A stretch of DNA of 6,536 nucleotides from Actinomycetes bacterium (GCA_023432005.1 JAEYVF010000036.1:1-6536), one strand, 5' to 3'. Counted from the first letter of the stretch, positions 1-5,638 are shown. Numbers and translations: made by a program. Notes: generated by a model not told the origin, from the sequence alone.

Positions 1-393
1 AACCTCGTCGACCTCAAGGTGCCGCAGATCTGGGCGAAGGCGATCAGCCAGTCGCACGGCAAGATCCTGAGCCGCATCGGCGCCAACCACGTCATCTACC
101 CGGAGGCGGAGGCCGGCGAGCGCGTCGCGCACCTCGTCTCGGGACGGATGATCGACTTCATCGAGTTCGACGACGGCTTCGCGATCGTGAAGATGTACCC
201 GCCGAAGCCCATCCGGGGCATGAGCCTCGCCGAGTCGCACGTGCGCCAGCGCTACGGGATCACCGTCGTCGGCGTGAAGAGCCCCGGCAAGGAGTTCACC
301 TACGCGACCGCCGAGACGGTCATCTCGAATCACGACCTCATCATCGCCTCGGGCTCCACCCCGGATCTCGAGAAGTTCGCGGCACTGCAGTAG
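1..393 (+). CDS. trkA: TrkA-type potassium uptake regulatory subunit, 3' part only
   Basis: This is the last 130 residues of a TrkA/KtrA-like protein, the cytoplasmic nucleotide-binding subunit that gates a Trk/Ktr potassium transporter. The frame is open from base 1, so the N-terminal part lies outside the window. The first ~45 residues (VPQIWAKAISQSHGKIL, then GANHVIYPEAEAGERVA) match the end of the TrkA-N (RCK) Rossmann domain, where family members discuss replacement of one locus by another. From about residue 50 to 128 comes a TrkA-C domain: a hydrophobic strand (FAIVKMYPP), GMSLAE, then ITVVGVK and HDLIIASGS. The stop is TAG at 391-393. The next gene begins 25 bases later with its own ribosome site, so the two may be cotranscribed. 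Actinobacteria often carry two adjacent trkA paralogues, and which one this is cannot be told here. Family assignment is firm; the exact symbol is less so. Confidence 0.9.
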   Translation, partial: NLVDLKVPQIWAKAISQSHGKILSRIGANHVIYPEAEAGERVAHLVSGRMIDFIEFDDGFAIVKMYPPKPIRGMSLAESHVRQRYGITVVGVKSPGKEFTYATAETVISNHDLIIASGSTPDLEKFAALQ

Positions 394-418
394 CGCCGCA
401 GCCAGAAGGGAAGCCACG

Positions 419-685
419 ATGTCCGGTTTCGATCTCGGTGGGCTCGGCGACGCGGTCGGCGGGCTGCTCGGCGGCAAGGGTCTCGACGCGAAGACGCTCC
501 AGGGGCTCTGGGAGCAGGTGGCGCCGACGCTCAAGGGTCTCGACACGGATCAGATCCTCGACACGATCGGCGAGTTCGCGAAGAACCTCGACCTCCCGCT
601 CGTCAAGGACATCCCCGACTCGACGATCGAGGACATCAAGAACGGCGCGAAGGTGCCCGTGAAGGACTTCATCAAGGGGTTGTAG
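419..685 (+). CDS. Small hypothetical protein, 88 residues
   Basis: I do not recognise the family. The ATG at 419 is preceded by AGAAGGG (404-410) with 8 bases of spacing, a strong Shine-Dalgarno, so the start is well supported. Third codon positions are almost all G/C, as in a real gene of this genome. The protein begins with a glycine-rich stretch (FDLGGLGDAVGGLLGGKG, residues 4-21). Mostly amphipathic, probably helical sequence with regularly placed Leu/Ile and acidic residues follows (LDTDQILDTIGEFAKNLDLP), and it ends in a basic/hydrophobic tail (VKDFIKGL). There is no signal peptide, no cysteine, no convincing membrane segment and no catalytic motif. It sits 25 bases after the TrkA-type gene on the same strand, so cotranscription is likely, but a role in potassium uptake is only guilt by association. 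Confidence 0.8.
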   Translation: MSGFDLGGLGDAVGGLLGGKGLDAKTLQGLWEQVAPTLKGLDTDQILDTIGEFAKNLDLPLVKDIPDSTIEDIKNGAKVPVKDFIKGL

Positions 686-690
686 TCCCC

Positions 691-710
691 TCGCGGGAGC
701 CCGCCCGCGA
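691..710. terminator. Hairpin between convergent genes (candidate bidirectional terminator)
   Basis: TCGCGGG (691-697) pairs with CCCGCGA (704-710) around a 6-base loop. It lies in the 30-base gap between the stop at 685 on plus and the proC stop at 716-718 on minus. There is no U-tract on either side, so strength is uncertain, but position and symmetry fit a two-way terminator. Confidence 0.5.
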
Positions 711-715
711 CTCGG

Positions 716-1537
716 CTACGAGCCGGCGAGCTCCCGGGCGCGCGCGATCGCGGCCTCCGCGGCGCGCTCGAACACGTCGGCGAGCCCGGCCTCCTCGAGC
801 ACCGCGATGAGGCGCTCGGTCGTGCCCTTGGGGCTCGTGACGCGGCGGCGGAGCTCGGCGGGCTCCTCGCCCGTCGACTCGAGCAGCAGCGCCGACCCCA
901 CGAGGGTCTGCTCGGCCATGAGGCGCGCGTCGTCGCGTGCGAAGCCGAGCCGCTCGGCCGTCTCGGTGAGCCTCTCGACGAGGAAGTAGACCGTCGCGGG
1001 ACCCGATCCCGAGATCGCCGAGAGCGCATCGATGCGGTCCTCGGGGAGCTCGACGACGACGCCGACCGCCTCGAACAGCTCGCGCGCGAGCGCGAGCTCG
1101 GCCTCGCCCGAGCGCGACCCGGCCGCGATCCCGGTGACGGCACGGCGCACGAGCGCGGGCGTGTTGGGCATCGTCCGCACGACGGGGTTCGGCACGACGC
1201 CCTCCATCGTCGCGGTCGTGACGCCCGCCGCGACGCTCACGACCACCGCATCCGGGGCGAGCGCGCCCGCGACCTCGCGCAGGGTGTCGACGATCATCGC
1301 GGGCTTCACGCCGAGCAGCACGACGCCCGCACCCTCGACGGCGGCCGCGTTGGCATCCGCTCGCTCCTCGAGCGCGATCGCGCGCACGCCCTCGGCGCGC
1401 CACACGTCGGCGGATGCCGTGCTGCGCGTGCTCACGGTCACGGATGCGGGGTCGACCCCGGCCGCGATCAGGCCGCGCACGATGGCTCCCGCCATCGAAC
1501 CGGCGCCCAGCACGGCGAGGGGAGGGAGGGTGGTCAT
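716..1537 (-). CDS. proC: Pyrroline-5-carboxylate reductase
   Basis: Catalyses the last step of proline synthesis, NAD(P)H-dependent reduction of 1-pyrroline-5-carboxylate to L-proline, in the cytoplasm. From the chosen start the protein has 273 residues, normal for the family. The N-terminal Rossmann motif is LAVLGAGSMAGAI (residues 7-19). VVLLGVKP (72-79 region) and VRTMPNTPAL (120-129) are typical of P5CR, as is the dimer/active-site part with SAISGSGPATVYF (173-185) and VTSPKGTTERL (233-243). The last matches the P5CR signature, although a Lys (237) stands where I would usually expect Gly. Two ATGs are possible, at 1546 and 1537. I prefer 1537 because a TAGGAT -10 box ends 7 bases before it, giving a leaderless transcript; 1546 would fall inside that box. 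The alternative adds only three residues. It is divergent from the CDF gene and convergent with the 88-residue gene. Confidence 0.96.
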   Translation of the reverse strand: MTTLPPLAVLGAGSMAGAIVRGLIAAGVDPASVTVSTRSTASADVWRAEGVRAIALEERADANAAAVEGAGVVLLGVKPAMIVDTLREVAGALAPDAVVVSVAAGVTTATMEGVVPNPVVRTMPNTPALVRRAVTGIAAGSRSGEAELALARELFEAVGVVVELPEDRIDALSAISGSGPATVYFLVERLTETAERLGFARDDARLMAEQTLVGSALLLESTGEEPAELRRRVTSPKGTTERLIAVLEEAGLADVFERAAEAAIARARELAGS

Positions 1538-1544
1538 GCGCCTC

Positions 1545-1554
1545 ATCCTAGAAT
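1545..1554. promoter_or_regulatory. Back-to-back -10 boxes of proC and the CDF gene, both leaderless
   Basis: The ten bases ATCCTAGAAT contain two -10 elements that share the central TA. On plus, TAGAAT (1549-1554) is followed by six bases and the ATG at 1561. On minus, TAGGAT (1550 down to 1545) is followed by seven bases and the ATG at 1537. Both spacings place the start codon where transcription would begin, so both mRNAs should be leaderless. I see no convincing -35 hexamer for either. The two polymerases could not occupy the site together. Confidence 0.65.
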
Positions 1555-1560
1555 CGGGGC

Positions 1561-2523
1561 ATGAGCGCGTCCGGCGGCACGAAGGCGATCATCGCGGCAT
1601 TCCTGGCGAACCTCGGGATCGCGATCACCAAGTTCATCGCGTGGTTCTTCTCCGGGTCGAGCTCGATGCTCGCGGAAGGCGTGCACTCGGTGGCCGACTC
1701 CGGCAACCAGCTGCTGCTGCTGCTCGGCGGCCGCAAGGCGAAGAAGGCCGCGGATGCCGAGCATCCGTTCGGCTACGGACGCGAGCGCTACGTCTACGCG
1801 TTCGTCGTGGCGATCATCCTGTTCTCGGTCGGCGGCGTGTTCTCCATCTACGAGGGCATCGAGAAGCTCACGCACCCGCACCCGCTCGAGAACGCGTGGC
1901 TGCCGATCCTCGTGCTCGTCATCGCGATCGGGCTCGAGAGCTTCTCGCTGCGCACGGCGGTCAAGGAGTCCAACCACGTGCGCGGCACGCAGAACTGGGT
2001 GCAGTTCGTGCGCCGGGCGAAGCAGCCCGAGCTGCCCGTCGTGCTGCTCGAGGACATCGCGGCCCTCCTCGGGCTCGTGCTCGCGCTGCTCGGCGTCGGC
2101 CTCACGGTGCTCACGGGCGACAACCTGTGGGACGGCGTCGGCACGATCGCGATCGGCGTGCTCCTCGTGGTCGTCGCCGTCATCCTCGGCATCGAGACCA
2201 AGAGCCTGCTGGTCGGCGAGGGCGCCGAGCCGGATGTCGTGGCGAAGATCCTCGCGGCGTTCAACGGGCACCCGCAGGTCGAGGCCGTCATTCACATGAA
2301 GACCCTCTACCTCGGCCCCGACGAGCTGCTCGTCGCGGCGAAGATCGCCGTGCCGAAGGCGACCCGCGCCGCCGAGGTCGCCGCGGCGATTGACGCGATC
2401 GAGAAGGACGTGCGCGCCGCCGTGCCCGTCGCCCGCGTCATCTACCTCGAGCCCGACATCTACGTCGCGCGCGAGGGCGAGCATCCGTCGACCGACGCGA
2501 TCGTGATCAAGAGCACCGACTGA
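1561..2523 (+). CDS. Cation diffusion facilitator transporter, SLC30A9/ZnT9-like
   Basis: A 320-residue integral membrane protein of the cation diffusion facilitator family, which exports divalent metals (zinc, iron, manganese, cobalt) in exchange for protons. Helix 1 is about residues 9-29. The next helix carries the HxxxD metal-site motif HSVAD (42-46) in EGVHSVADSGNQ. The cytoplasmic link HPFGYGRERYVY (68-79) is a strong family mark. Further helices fall near 80-97, 113-130, 160-180 and 190-210. The fifth has LLEDIAALLG with Glu164-Asp165, and this stretch closely resembles the eukaryotic SLC30A9 branch as I remember it. A soluble C-terminal domain (about 212-320) is CDF-like. The ATG at 1561 follows a TAGAAT -10 box by six bases with no ribosome site, so the mRNA is probably leaderless. 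The metal substrate cannot be read from the sequence. The small membrane gene 59 bases downstream may be cotranscribed. Confidence 0.92.
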   Translation: MSASGGTKAIIAAFLANLGIAITKFIAWFFSGSSSMLAEGVHSVADSGNQLLLLLGGRKAKKAADAEHPFGYGRERYVYAFVVAIILFSVGGVFSIYEGIEKLTHPHPLENAWLPILVLVIAIGLESFSLRTAVKESNHVRGTQNWVQFVRRAKQPELPVVLLEDIAALLGLVLALLGVGLTVLTGDNLWDGVGTIAIGVLLVVVAVILGIETKSLLVGEGAEPDVVAKILAAFNGHPQVEAVIHMKTLYLGPDELLVAAKIAVPKATRAAEVAAAIDAIEKDVRAAVPVARVIYLEPDIYVAREGEHPSTDAIVIKSTD

Positions 2524-2528
2524 GCTTC

Positions 2529-2546
2529 GGCCGGACCGACCCGGCC
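2529..2546 (+). terminator. Small hairpin after the CDF gene
   Basis: GGCCGG (2529-2534) pairs perfectly with CCGGCC (2541-2546) over a six-base loop, five bases after the CDF stop. It has no U-tract and a stem of only 6 bp, so it may be a weak or partial terminator, or chance in GC-rich DNA. It bears on whether the next gene is read from the CDF promoter. Confidence 0.3.
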
Positions 2547-2582
2547 CCCGACCCGGCAATCACCAGAGAGCGGAACCCCACC

Positions 2583-2939
2583 ATGGAAATCGTCCAGAAC
2601 ATCCTGCTCGCCACCCACGTCTTCGGGCTCGCCATCATCGTCGGCCCCTTCATCCTGCAGATGCGCAAGAAGGAGGGTTTCGCGACCGGTCTCGTGCTCA
2701 CGGGCGCGATCATCCAGCTCGCCACGGGCGTCGCCATGGTCGGCATCGGCGAGGCCGTGCTCGACCGCGACTACAACTCGATCAAGATCGCCGTGAAGCT
2801 CGGCCTCGCGGTCATCGTGCTGATCGGCGCGATCGGCGGCTACCTCGCGCAGAAGAAGGGCCGCCGCGTGAACCCGTGGTTCCACACCGCGGGCGGCACG
2901 GCCGCCATCAACGTGCTCGTCGCCGTGCTCTGGCGCTGA
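2583..2939 (+). CDS. Small four-helix membrane protein of unknown function
   Basis: An 118-residue protein, mostly hydrophobic, with four likely transmembrane helices: about residues 7-25, 34-53, 69-88 and 100-117. Short charged links separate them (MRKKEG 27-32, LDRDYN near 60-65, QKKGRR 90-95). Helix 1 begins with a histidine (ATHVFGLAIIVGP, His12), a layout seen in several small bacterial membrane families such as the DUF2269/CopD-like groups, but I cannot assign it to one with confidence. By the positive-inside rule both basic loops would be cytoplasmic. The start has only a weak ribosome site (GAGAG at 2566-2570, or CGGAA at 2571-2575). It lies 59 bases after the CDF gene on the same strand and ends just before a strong terminator, so it is the last gene of that unit. 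A link to metal transport is only inferred from position. Confidence 0.85.
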   Translation: MEIVQNILLATHVFGLAIIVGPFILQMRKKEGFATGLVLTGAIIQLATGVAMVGIGEAVLDRDYNSIKIAVKLGLAVIVLIGAIGGYLAQKKGRRVNPWFHTAGGTAAINVLVAVLWR

Positions 2940-2953
2940 TCCCCTTCGCTCTT

Positions 2954-2989
2954 CGAGGCGTCGCCTTCCTTCGGGAGGGCGACGCCTCG
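2954..2989. terminator. 16-bp hairpin with C(TTCG)G tetraloop, likely bidirectional terminator
   Basis: Bases 2954-2969 pair with 2974-2989. All 16 positions pair, one as a G-U wobble, and the loop is TTCG closed by C-G, the exceptionally stable cUUCGg tetraloop. It sits between two convergent stops (2939 on plus, 2997-2999 on minus). The plus-strand tail is only moderately T-rich (GTCGTTCTC) and the minus side lacks a U-tract, so it probably relies on stem strength, as many actinobacterial terminators do. Confidence 0.85.
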
Positions 2990-2996
2990 GTCGTTC

Positions 2997-3356
2997 TCAG
3001 CTCGCGCGCGGCACCTGGGCGAGATCGGTGTAGACCGGCAGACCGCGCTCCCGCGCGATGCGCACGTCCTCGTCCGCGCCGGCCGAGACCCCCGGGAGGC
3101 GCAGCACGGCGTCGCAGTGCTGCAGCAGGCGCGAGGCGGTCTCGTACATGACGTCGGGCTCGCCGCCCGGCTGGTCGCCGAGCTCGCGGATGGTGGGGAG
3201 CGCCACCCACTCCCCGATCATGGGCACGTGCCCGAGGCGGTAGAGGGGCGCGGATGCGGCCTCGAGCCGCCGCAGGTTCGCCGCGATGCGGGCGGGGTCT
3301 CCGTCGGTGCCCGAGCGGTATGGGCCGGCGATGAGGATGAGCATTGATGCGGTCAC
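2997..3356 (-). CDS. Nucleoside 2-deoxyribosyltransferase-like (DUF4406-type) protein
   Basis: A 119-residue cytoplasmic protein, full length for this small Rossmann-like family. It opens with a strand and glycine loop, LILIAGPYRSGTD (residues 6-18), similar to the GPY/GPI entry loop of nucleoside 2-deoxyribosyltransferases and DUF4406 proteins. There follow an ARIAANLRRLEAAS helix, GHVPMIGEWVALP (about 42-54), a conserved-looking MYETASRLLQHCDAVLRLPG stretch and GADEDVRIARERGLPVY (about 92-108). In the transferase family, residues after such loops hold the catalytic Glu; Glu48 or Glu96 would be candidates here, but I cannot tell which, or whether the protein is active. The GTG at 3356 is chosen because a TACACT -10 box ends six bases before it, while the internal ATG at 3344 has no ribosome site. 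It is divergent from the DeoR-type gene, which may control it. Confidence 0.78.
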   Translation of the reverse strand: MTASMLILIAGPYRSGTDGDPARIAANLRRLEAASAPLYRLGHVPMIGEWVALPTIRELGDQPGGEPDVMYETASRLLQHCDAVLRLPGVSAGADEDVRIARERGLPVYTDLAQVPRAS

Positions 3357-3372
3357 GGCGCGAGTGTAGCGT
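3344..3372 (+). promoter_or_regulatory. Promoter of the DeoR-type gene
   Basis: TTGATG (3344-3349) resembles a -35 and TAGCGT (3367-3372) a -10, with an ideal 17-base spacer. Transcription would begin near 3379, leaving a leader of about 33 bases before the ATG at 3412. The -35 lies inside the first codons of the opposing gene. The stretch just downstream (GTTAACCGTGCAACAACATGCA, 3371-3392) contains GTTAAC and two TGCA palindromes and could be an operator; that part is speculative. Confidence 0.5.
3363..3368 (-). promoter_or_regulatory. -10 box (TACACT) for the leaderless DUF4406-type gene
   Basis: Read on minus, TACACT (3368 down to 3363) is followed by CGCGCC and then the GTG start at 3356, the same 6-base spacing as the other leaderless starts here. 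No clear -35 is seen. It shares the TA at 3367-3368 with the opposing -10 box. Confidence 0.55.
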
Positions 3373-3411
3373 TAACCGTGCAACAACATGCAAGACCCGG
3401 AAGGAACACGG

Positions 3412-4149
<738 letters not shown>

Positions 4150-4152
4150 TCC

Positions 4153-4208
4153 GAGGTGTCACTTCCGGTCGCCCACGGCCCGCCCCAGGCGACGGAAAGC
4201 GACACCTC
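4153..4208. terminator. Long imperfect hairpin between convergent DeoR-type gene and tadA
   Basis: GAGGTGTC (4153-4160) pairs with GACACCTC (4201-4208). After a small internal loop, TTCCG (4163-4167) pairs with CGGAA (4193-4197). After a one-base bulge, TCGCC (4169-4173) pairs with GGCGA (4188-4192), leaving a 14-base loop. It spans the whole gap between the stops and its right arm enters the tadA stop codon, so it can serve both directions. No U-tract is present. Confidence 0.75.
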
Positions 4209-4677
4209 AGAGCTCGGAGGCGCGCGCCTCCTGGAAGAAGCGGGTGAGCACCGCGGCGCACTCGGCCTCGAGCACGCCCGGGATCACCTCGGAGCGATAG
4301 GGCAGTCGGCGGTCGCGGAGCAGATCGTGCACGCTCCCCGAGGCGCCCGCCTTCTCGTCCCACGCGCCGAAGACCACACGCGGGATGCGGGCCGCGAGGA
4401 TGGCGCCCGCGCACATGACGCACGGCTCGAGCGTCACGACGAGAGTCGTGTCGTCGAGGTGCCAGTCGCCGCGCACCTGCGCCGCGCGCCTGATGGCGAC
4501 GACCTCCGCGTGAGCGGTCGGGTCGCCGTGCCTCTCGCGCTCGTTCCGACCATGCGCCAGGACGGTGCCGTCAGGCGCCAGCACGACCGCTCCCACCGGC
4601 ACGTCGCCGGATGCGAGAGCGAGCTCCGCCTCCGCGAGCGCGAGGCGCATGGCCTCCTCGTGGGTGCTCGAGGGCAT
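4207..4677 (-). CDS. tadA: tRNA adenosine(34) deaminase
   Basis: A 156-residue cytidine-deaminase-fold zinc enzyme that converts A34 to inosine in the tRNA-Arg(ACG) wobble position, an essential step for decoding CGN codons. His56 and Glu58 lie in TAHAE (54-58), Glu being the proton shuttle. Cys86 and Cys89 lie in LEPCVMC (83-89); with His56 these are the zinc ligands. The N-terminal helix EEAMRLALAEAELALASGDVPVGAVV, with GRNER (43-47), is standard for TadA, and the length matches bacterial TadA rather than guanine or cytosine deaminases, although a free-base deaminase cannot be wholly excluded from sequence alone. The ATG at 4677 is preceded on minus by TAGGCT and six bases, again leaderless geometry. 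The gene is divergent from upp with only 11 bases between start codons; this pairing is, from memory, common in actinobacteria. Confidence 0.93.
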   Translation of the reverse strand: MPSSTHEEAMRLALAEAELALASGDVPVGAVVLAPDGTVLAHGRNERERHGDPTAHAEVVAIRRAAQVRGDWHLDDTTLVVTLEPCVMCAGAILAARIPRVVFGAWDEKAGASGSVHDLLRDRRLPYRSEVIPGVLEAECAAVLTRFFQEARASEL

Positions 4678-4689
4678 AGATTGAGCCTA
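4677..4689. promoter_or_regulatory. Interlocked -10 boxes of tadA and upp, both leaderless
   Basis: On plus, TAGATT (4677-4682) is followed by GAGCCT and the upp ATG at 4689. On minus, TAGGCT (4689 down to 4684) is followed by CAATCT and the tadA ATG at 4677. Each box begins on the first base of the other gene's start codon, so the layout is mirror-symmetric and the two starts are only 12 bases apart. The two promoters must be mutually exclusive. No -35 is evident. Confidence 0.65.
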
Positions 4690-5321
4690 TGCGAGTGCAC
4701 GTCGCCGACCATCCCCTCATCACCCACAAGCTCACCGTCCTGCGCGACGAGCGCACCCCGTCGCCCGTCTTCCGCGCCCTCGCCGAGGAGCTCGTGACCC
4801 TGCTCGCCTACGAGGCGACGCGCAACGTGCGCACCACCGAGGTCACCGTGAAGACGCCGGTCGCCGAGACCACCGGGCTCGCCATCGCGACCCCGCGCCC
4901 GCTCGTCGTGCCCATCCTGCGCGCCGGGCTCGGGATGCTGGAGGGCATGGTCAAGCTCGTGCCGACCGCCGAGGTCGGCTTCCTCGGCATGGTGCGCGAC
5001 GAGGAGACCCTCGAGCCCACGACCTACGCCGAGCGCCTGCCCGAGGACCTCTCGAACCGCCAGTGCTTCATCCTCGACCCCATGCTCGCGACGGGCGGCT
5101 CGCTCGGTGCGGCGATCGAGTTCCTCTTCGCACGCGGCGCGGTCGACGTGACAGCCGTCTGCCTCATCGCCGCACCGGAGGGGCTCGAGGCCGTGCGCCG
5201 CGCCACCGAGGGTCGCGAGGTGACGATCGTCGTCGGCGCCCTCGATGAGAAGCTCAATGAGAAGGGCTACATCGTGCCCGGCCTCGGCGACGCGGGCGAC
5301 CGCCTGTACGGTCTGGTCTGA
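4689..5321 (+). CDS. upp: Uracil phosphoribosyltransferase
   Basis: Salvages uracil by joining it to PRPP, giving UMP and pyrophosphate, in the cytoplasm. The 210-residue length is exactly normal. The protein begins with the classic MRVHVADHPLITHKLTVLRD. VVPILRAGLGMLEGM (73-87) is the conserved flexible-loop region, ILDPMLATGGS (128-138) the PRPP-binding loop with Asp130, and GYIVPGLGDAGDR (193-205) the uracil-binding C-terminal signature. No key residue is missing. The ATG at 4689 sits six bases after a TAGATT -10 box and has no ribosome site, so the transcript should be leaderless. A GC-rich hairpin follows the stop by seven bases, so upp is probably a single-gene unit. Divergence from tadA across a shared promoter means the two may compete for polymerase. 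Confidence 0.98.
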   Translation: MRVHVADHPLITHKLTVLRDERTPSPVFRALAEELVTLLAYEATRNVRTTEVTVKTPVAETTGLAIATPRPLVVPILRAGLGMLEGMVKLVPTAEVGFLGMVRDEETLEPTTYAERLPEDLSNRQCFILDPMLATGGSLGAAIEFLFARGAVDVTAVCLIAAPEGLEAVRRATEGREVTIVVGALDEKLNEKGYIVPGLGDAGDRLYGLV

Positions 5322-5328
5322 ATATCTT

Positions 5329-5350
5329 GCGCCGCGATAATCCGCGGCGC
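5329..5350 (+). terminator. Terminator hairpin of upp
   Basis: GCGCCGCG (5329-5336) pairs perfectly with CGCGGCGC (5343-5350) across the A/T-rich loop ATAATC. It begins seven bases after the upp stop. The 3' arm is part of the first 19-base repeat. The tail is not T-rich, though a TTT occurs at 5358-5360. Confidence 0.65.
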
Positions 5351-5358
5351 CCGGCCGT
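5340..5358 (+). repeat. 19-base direct repeat, copy 1
   Basis: ATCCGCGGCGCCCGGCCGT occurs here and again, identically, at 5421-5439, 81 bases apart start to start. In this copy the first half supplies the 3' arm of the upp terminator. The GGCC inside it can pair with another GGCC at 5363-5366. Confidence 0.85.
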
Positions 5359-5420
5359 TTCCGGCCACGAGCGCGGTCGCGGCCGCAAACGAGTGCCGAC
5401 AAGGCCCCTCTGAACCGCGG

Positions 5421-5439
5421 ATCCGCGGCGCCCGGCCGT
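5421..5439 (+). repeat. 19-base direct repeat, copy 2
   Basis: Identical to 5340-5358. Here the first half completes a perfect 14-base palindrome CCGCGGATCCGCGG (5415-5428). The second half forms the left arm of a hairpin ending at 5454. Both copies are thus flanked by secondary structure in a similar way. Confidence 0.85.
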
Positions 5440-5454
5440 CGTCAGATGACGGCC
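5434..5454. terminator. Second hairpin downstream of upp
   Basis: GGCCGTC (5434-5440) pairs with GACGGCC (5448-5454). Two more inner pairs (one G-U) leave a three-base loop. It directly follows the palindrome at 5415-5428. It may be a back-up terminator protecting the next promoter from upp read-through, or part of a repeated palindromic element. Confidence 0.45.
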
Positions 5455-5496
5455 TATCACGGAGCGTCCTTTGTTACGACCCGTTTCACGGCTCGT

Positions 5497-5526
5497 TTGA
5501 CACACGGCGTAACGGTCGCCCAAACT
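5497..5526 (+). promoter_or_regulatory. Promoter of the leaderless cysteine-rich small ORF
   Basis: TTGACA (5497-5502) is a perfect -35, the only one in the window. After 18 bases comes CAAACT (5521-5526), a weak -10 matching the consensus at three of six positions. Seven bases later is the ATG at 5534, so transcription would start at or next to that ATG. Confidence 0.6.
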
Positions 5527-5533
5527 CTTGTGC

Positions 5534-5638
5534 ATGACCGTTCACGCGCACCCCACGACCTCCTTCGAGGCCCACGGGAACGCCGGCATGATGATGCCCG
5601 CGGAGCGCTCGGTCATGTGTTGTCGAATGTGCGCGTAA
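5534..5638 (+). CDS. Leaderless small ORF ending in a Cys-rich tract (candidate leader peptide)
   Basis: A 34-codon frame from ATG 5534 to TAA 5636-5638. About 88% of its codons end in G or C, like real genes here. It ends with M-C-C-R-M-C-A: three cysteines in five residues (29, 30, 33), against none in the downstream regulator or the CDF and DeoR-type proteins. The ATG has no ribosome site but stands seven bases after a -10-like box under a perfect -35, so it would be translated from a leaderless mRNA. Such leaderless, cysteine-codon-rich small ORFs are known in mycobacteria as cysteine-responsive attenuators, where slow decoding of the Cys codons changes expression of the genes behind. Function here is inferred. 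The next gene starts 148 bases after the stop. It could instead be a chance frame, or a shorter version could start at the ATG 5615. Confidence 0.6.
   Translation: MTVHAHPTTSFEAHGNAGMMMPAERSVMCCRMCA

Larger units (their letters stand above)
5322..5533. other. 212-base intergenic region after upp
   Basis: No gene is supported here on either strand. The left half (5329-5454) is very GC-rich and made of hairpins and a duplicated 19-base sequence. The right half (about 5455-5533) is markedly richer in A/T and carries the promoter of the downstream small ORF. It also has GTTACG (5473-5478) mirrored by CGTAAC (5508-5513) and two similar stretches, CGTTTCACGGC (5482-5492) and CGTTTGACACACGGC (5494-5508), around the -35, which could be regulator sites. 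Confidence 0.7.

Noticed and set aside
1032..2393. Long open frame on plus across proC and the CDF gene
   Set aside because: It covers parts of two well-supported genes in another frame, and its product is Ser/Thr/Ala then Arg-rich filler with no domain.
1543..2559. Long open frame on minus across the CDF gene
   Set aside because: It is antisense to a clear CDF transporter, its translation is low-complexity Arg/Asp/Glu/His text, and long antisense frames are expected in such GC-rich DNA.
3342..3344. ATG at 3344 as the start of the DUF4406-type gene
   Set aside because: No Shine-Dalgarno precedes it, whereas GTG 3356 sits exactly six bases from a TACACT box. It remains possible because the family motif begins close after either start.
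3388..3411. Earlier ATG as the start of the DeoR-type gene
   Set aside because: It has no ribosome site and adds eight residues that the family lacks; ATG 3412 has GGAAGGA at six bases.
5336..5341. GATAAT as a -10 box behind upp
   Set aside because: It is mainly the loop of the upp hairpin and has no -35 at a suitable distance.
4434..5402. 322-codon open frame on minus opposite upp
   Set aside because: It is antisense to upp and overlaps tadA in another frame; no recognisable domain.
5415..5428. Perfect 14-base palindrome as a protein-binding site
   Set aside because: It is better explained as part of the repeated hairpin structures; there is no independent sign of an operator.
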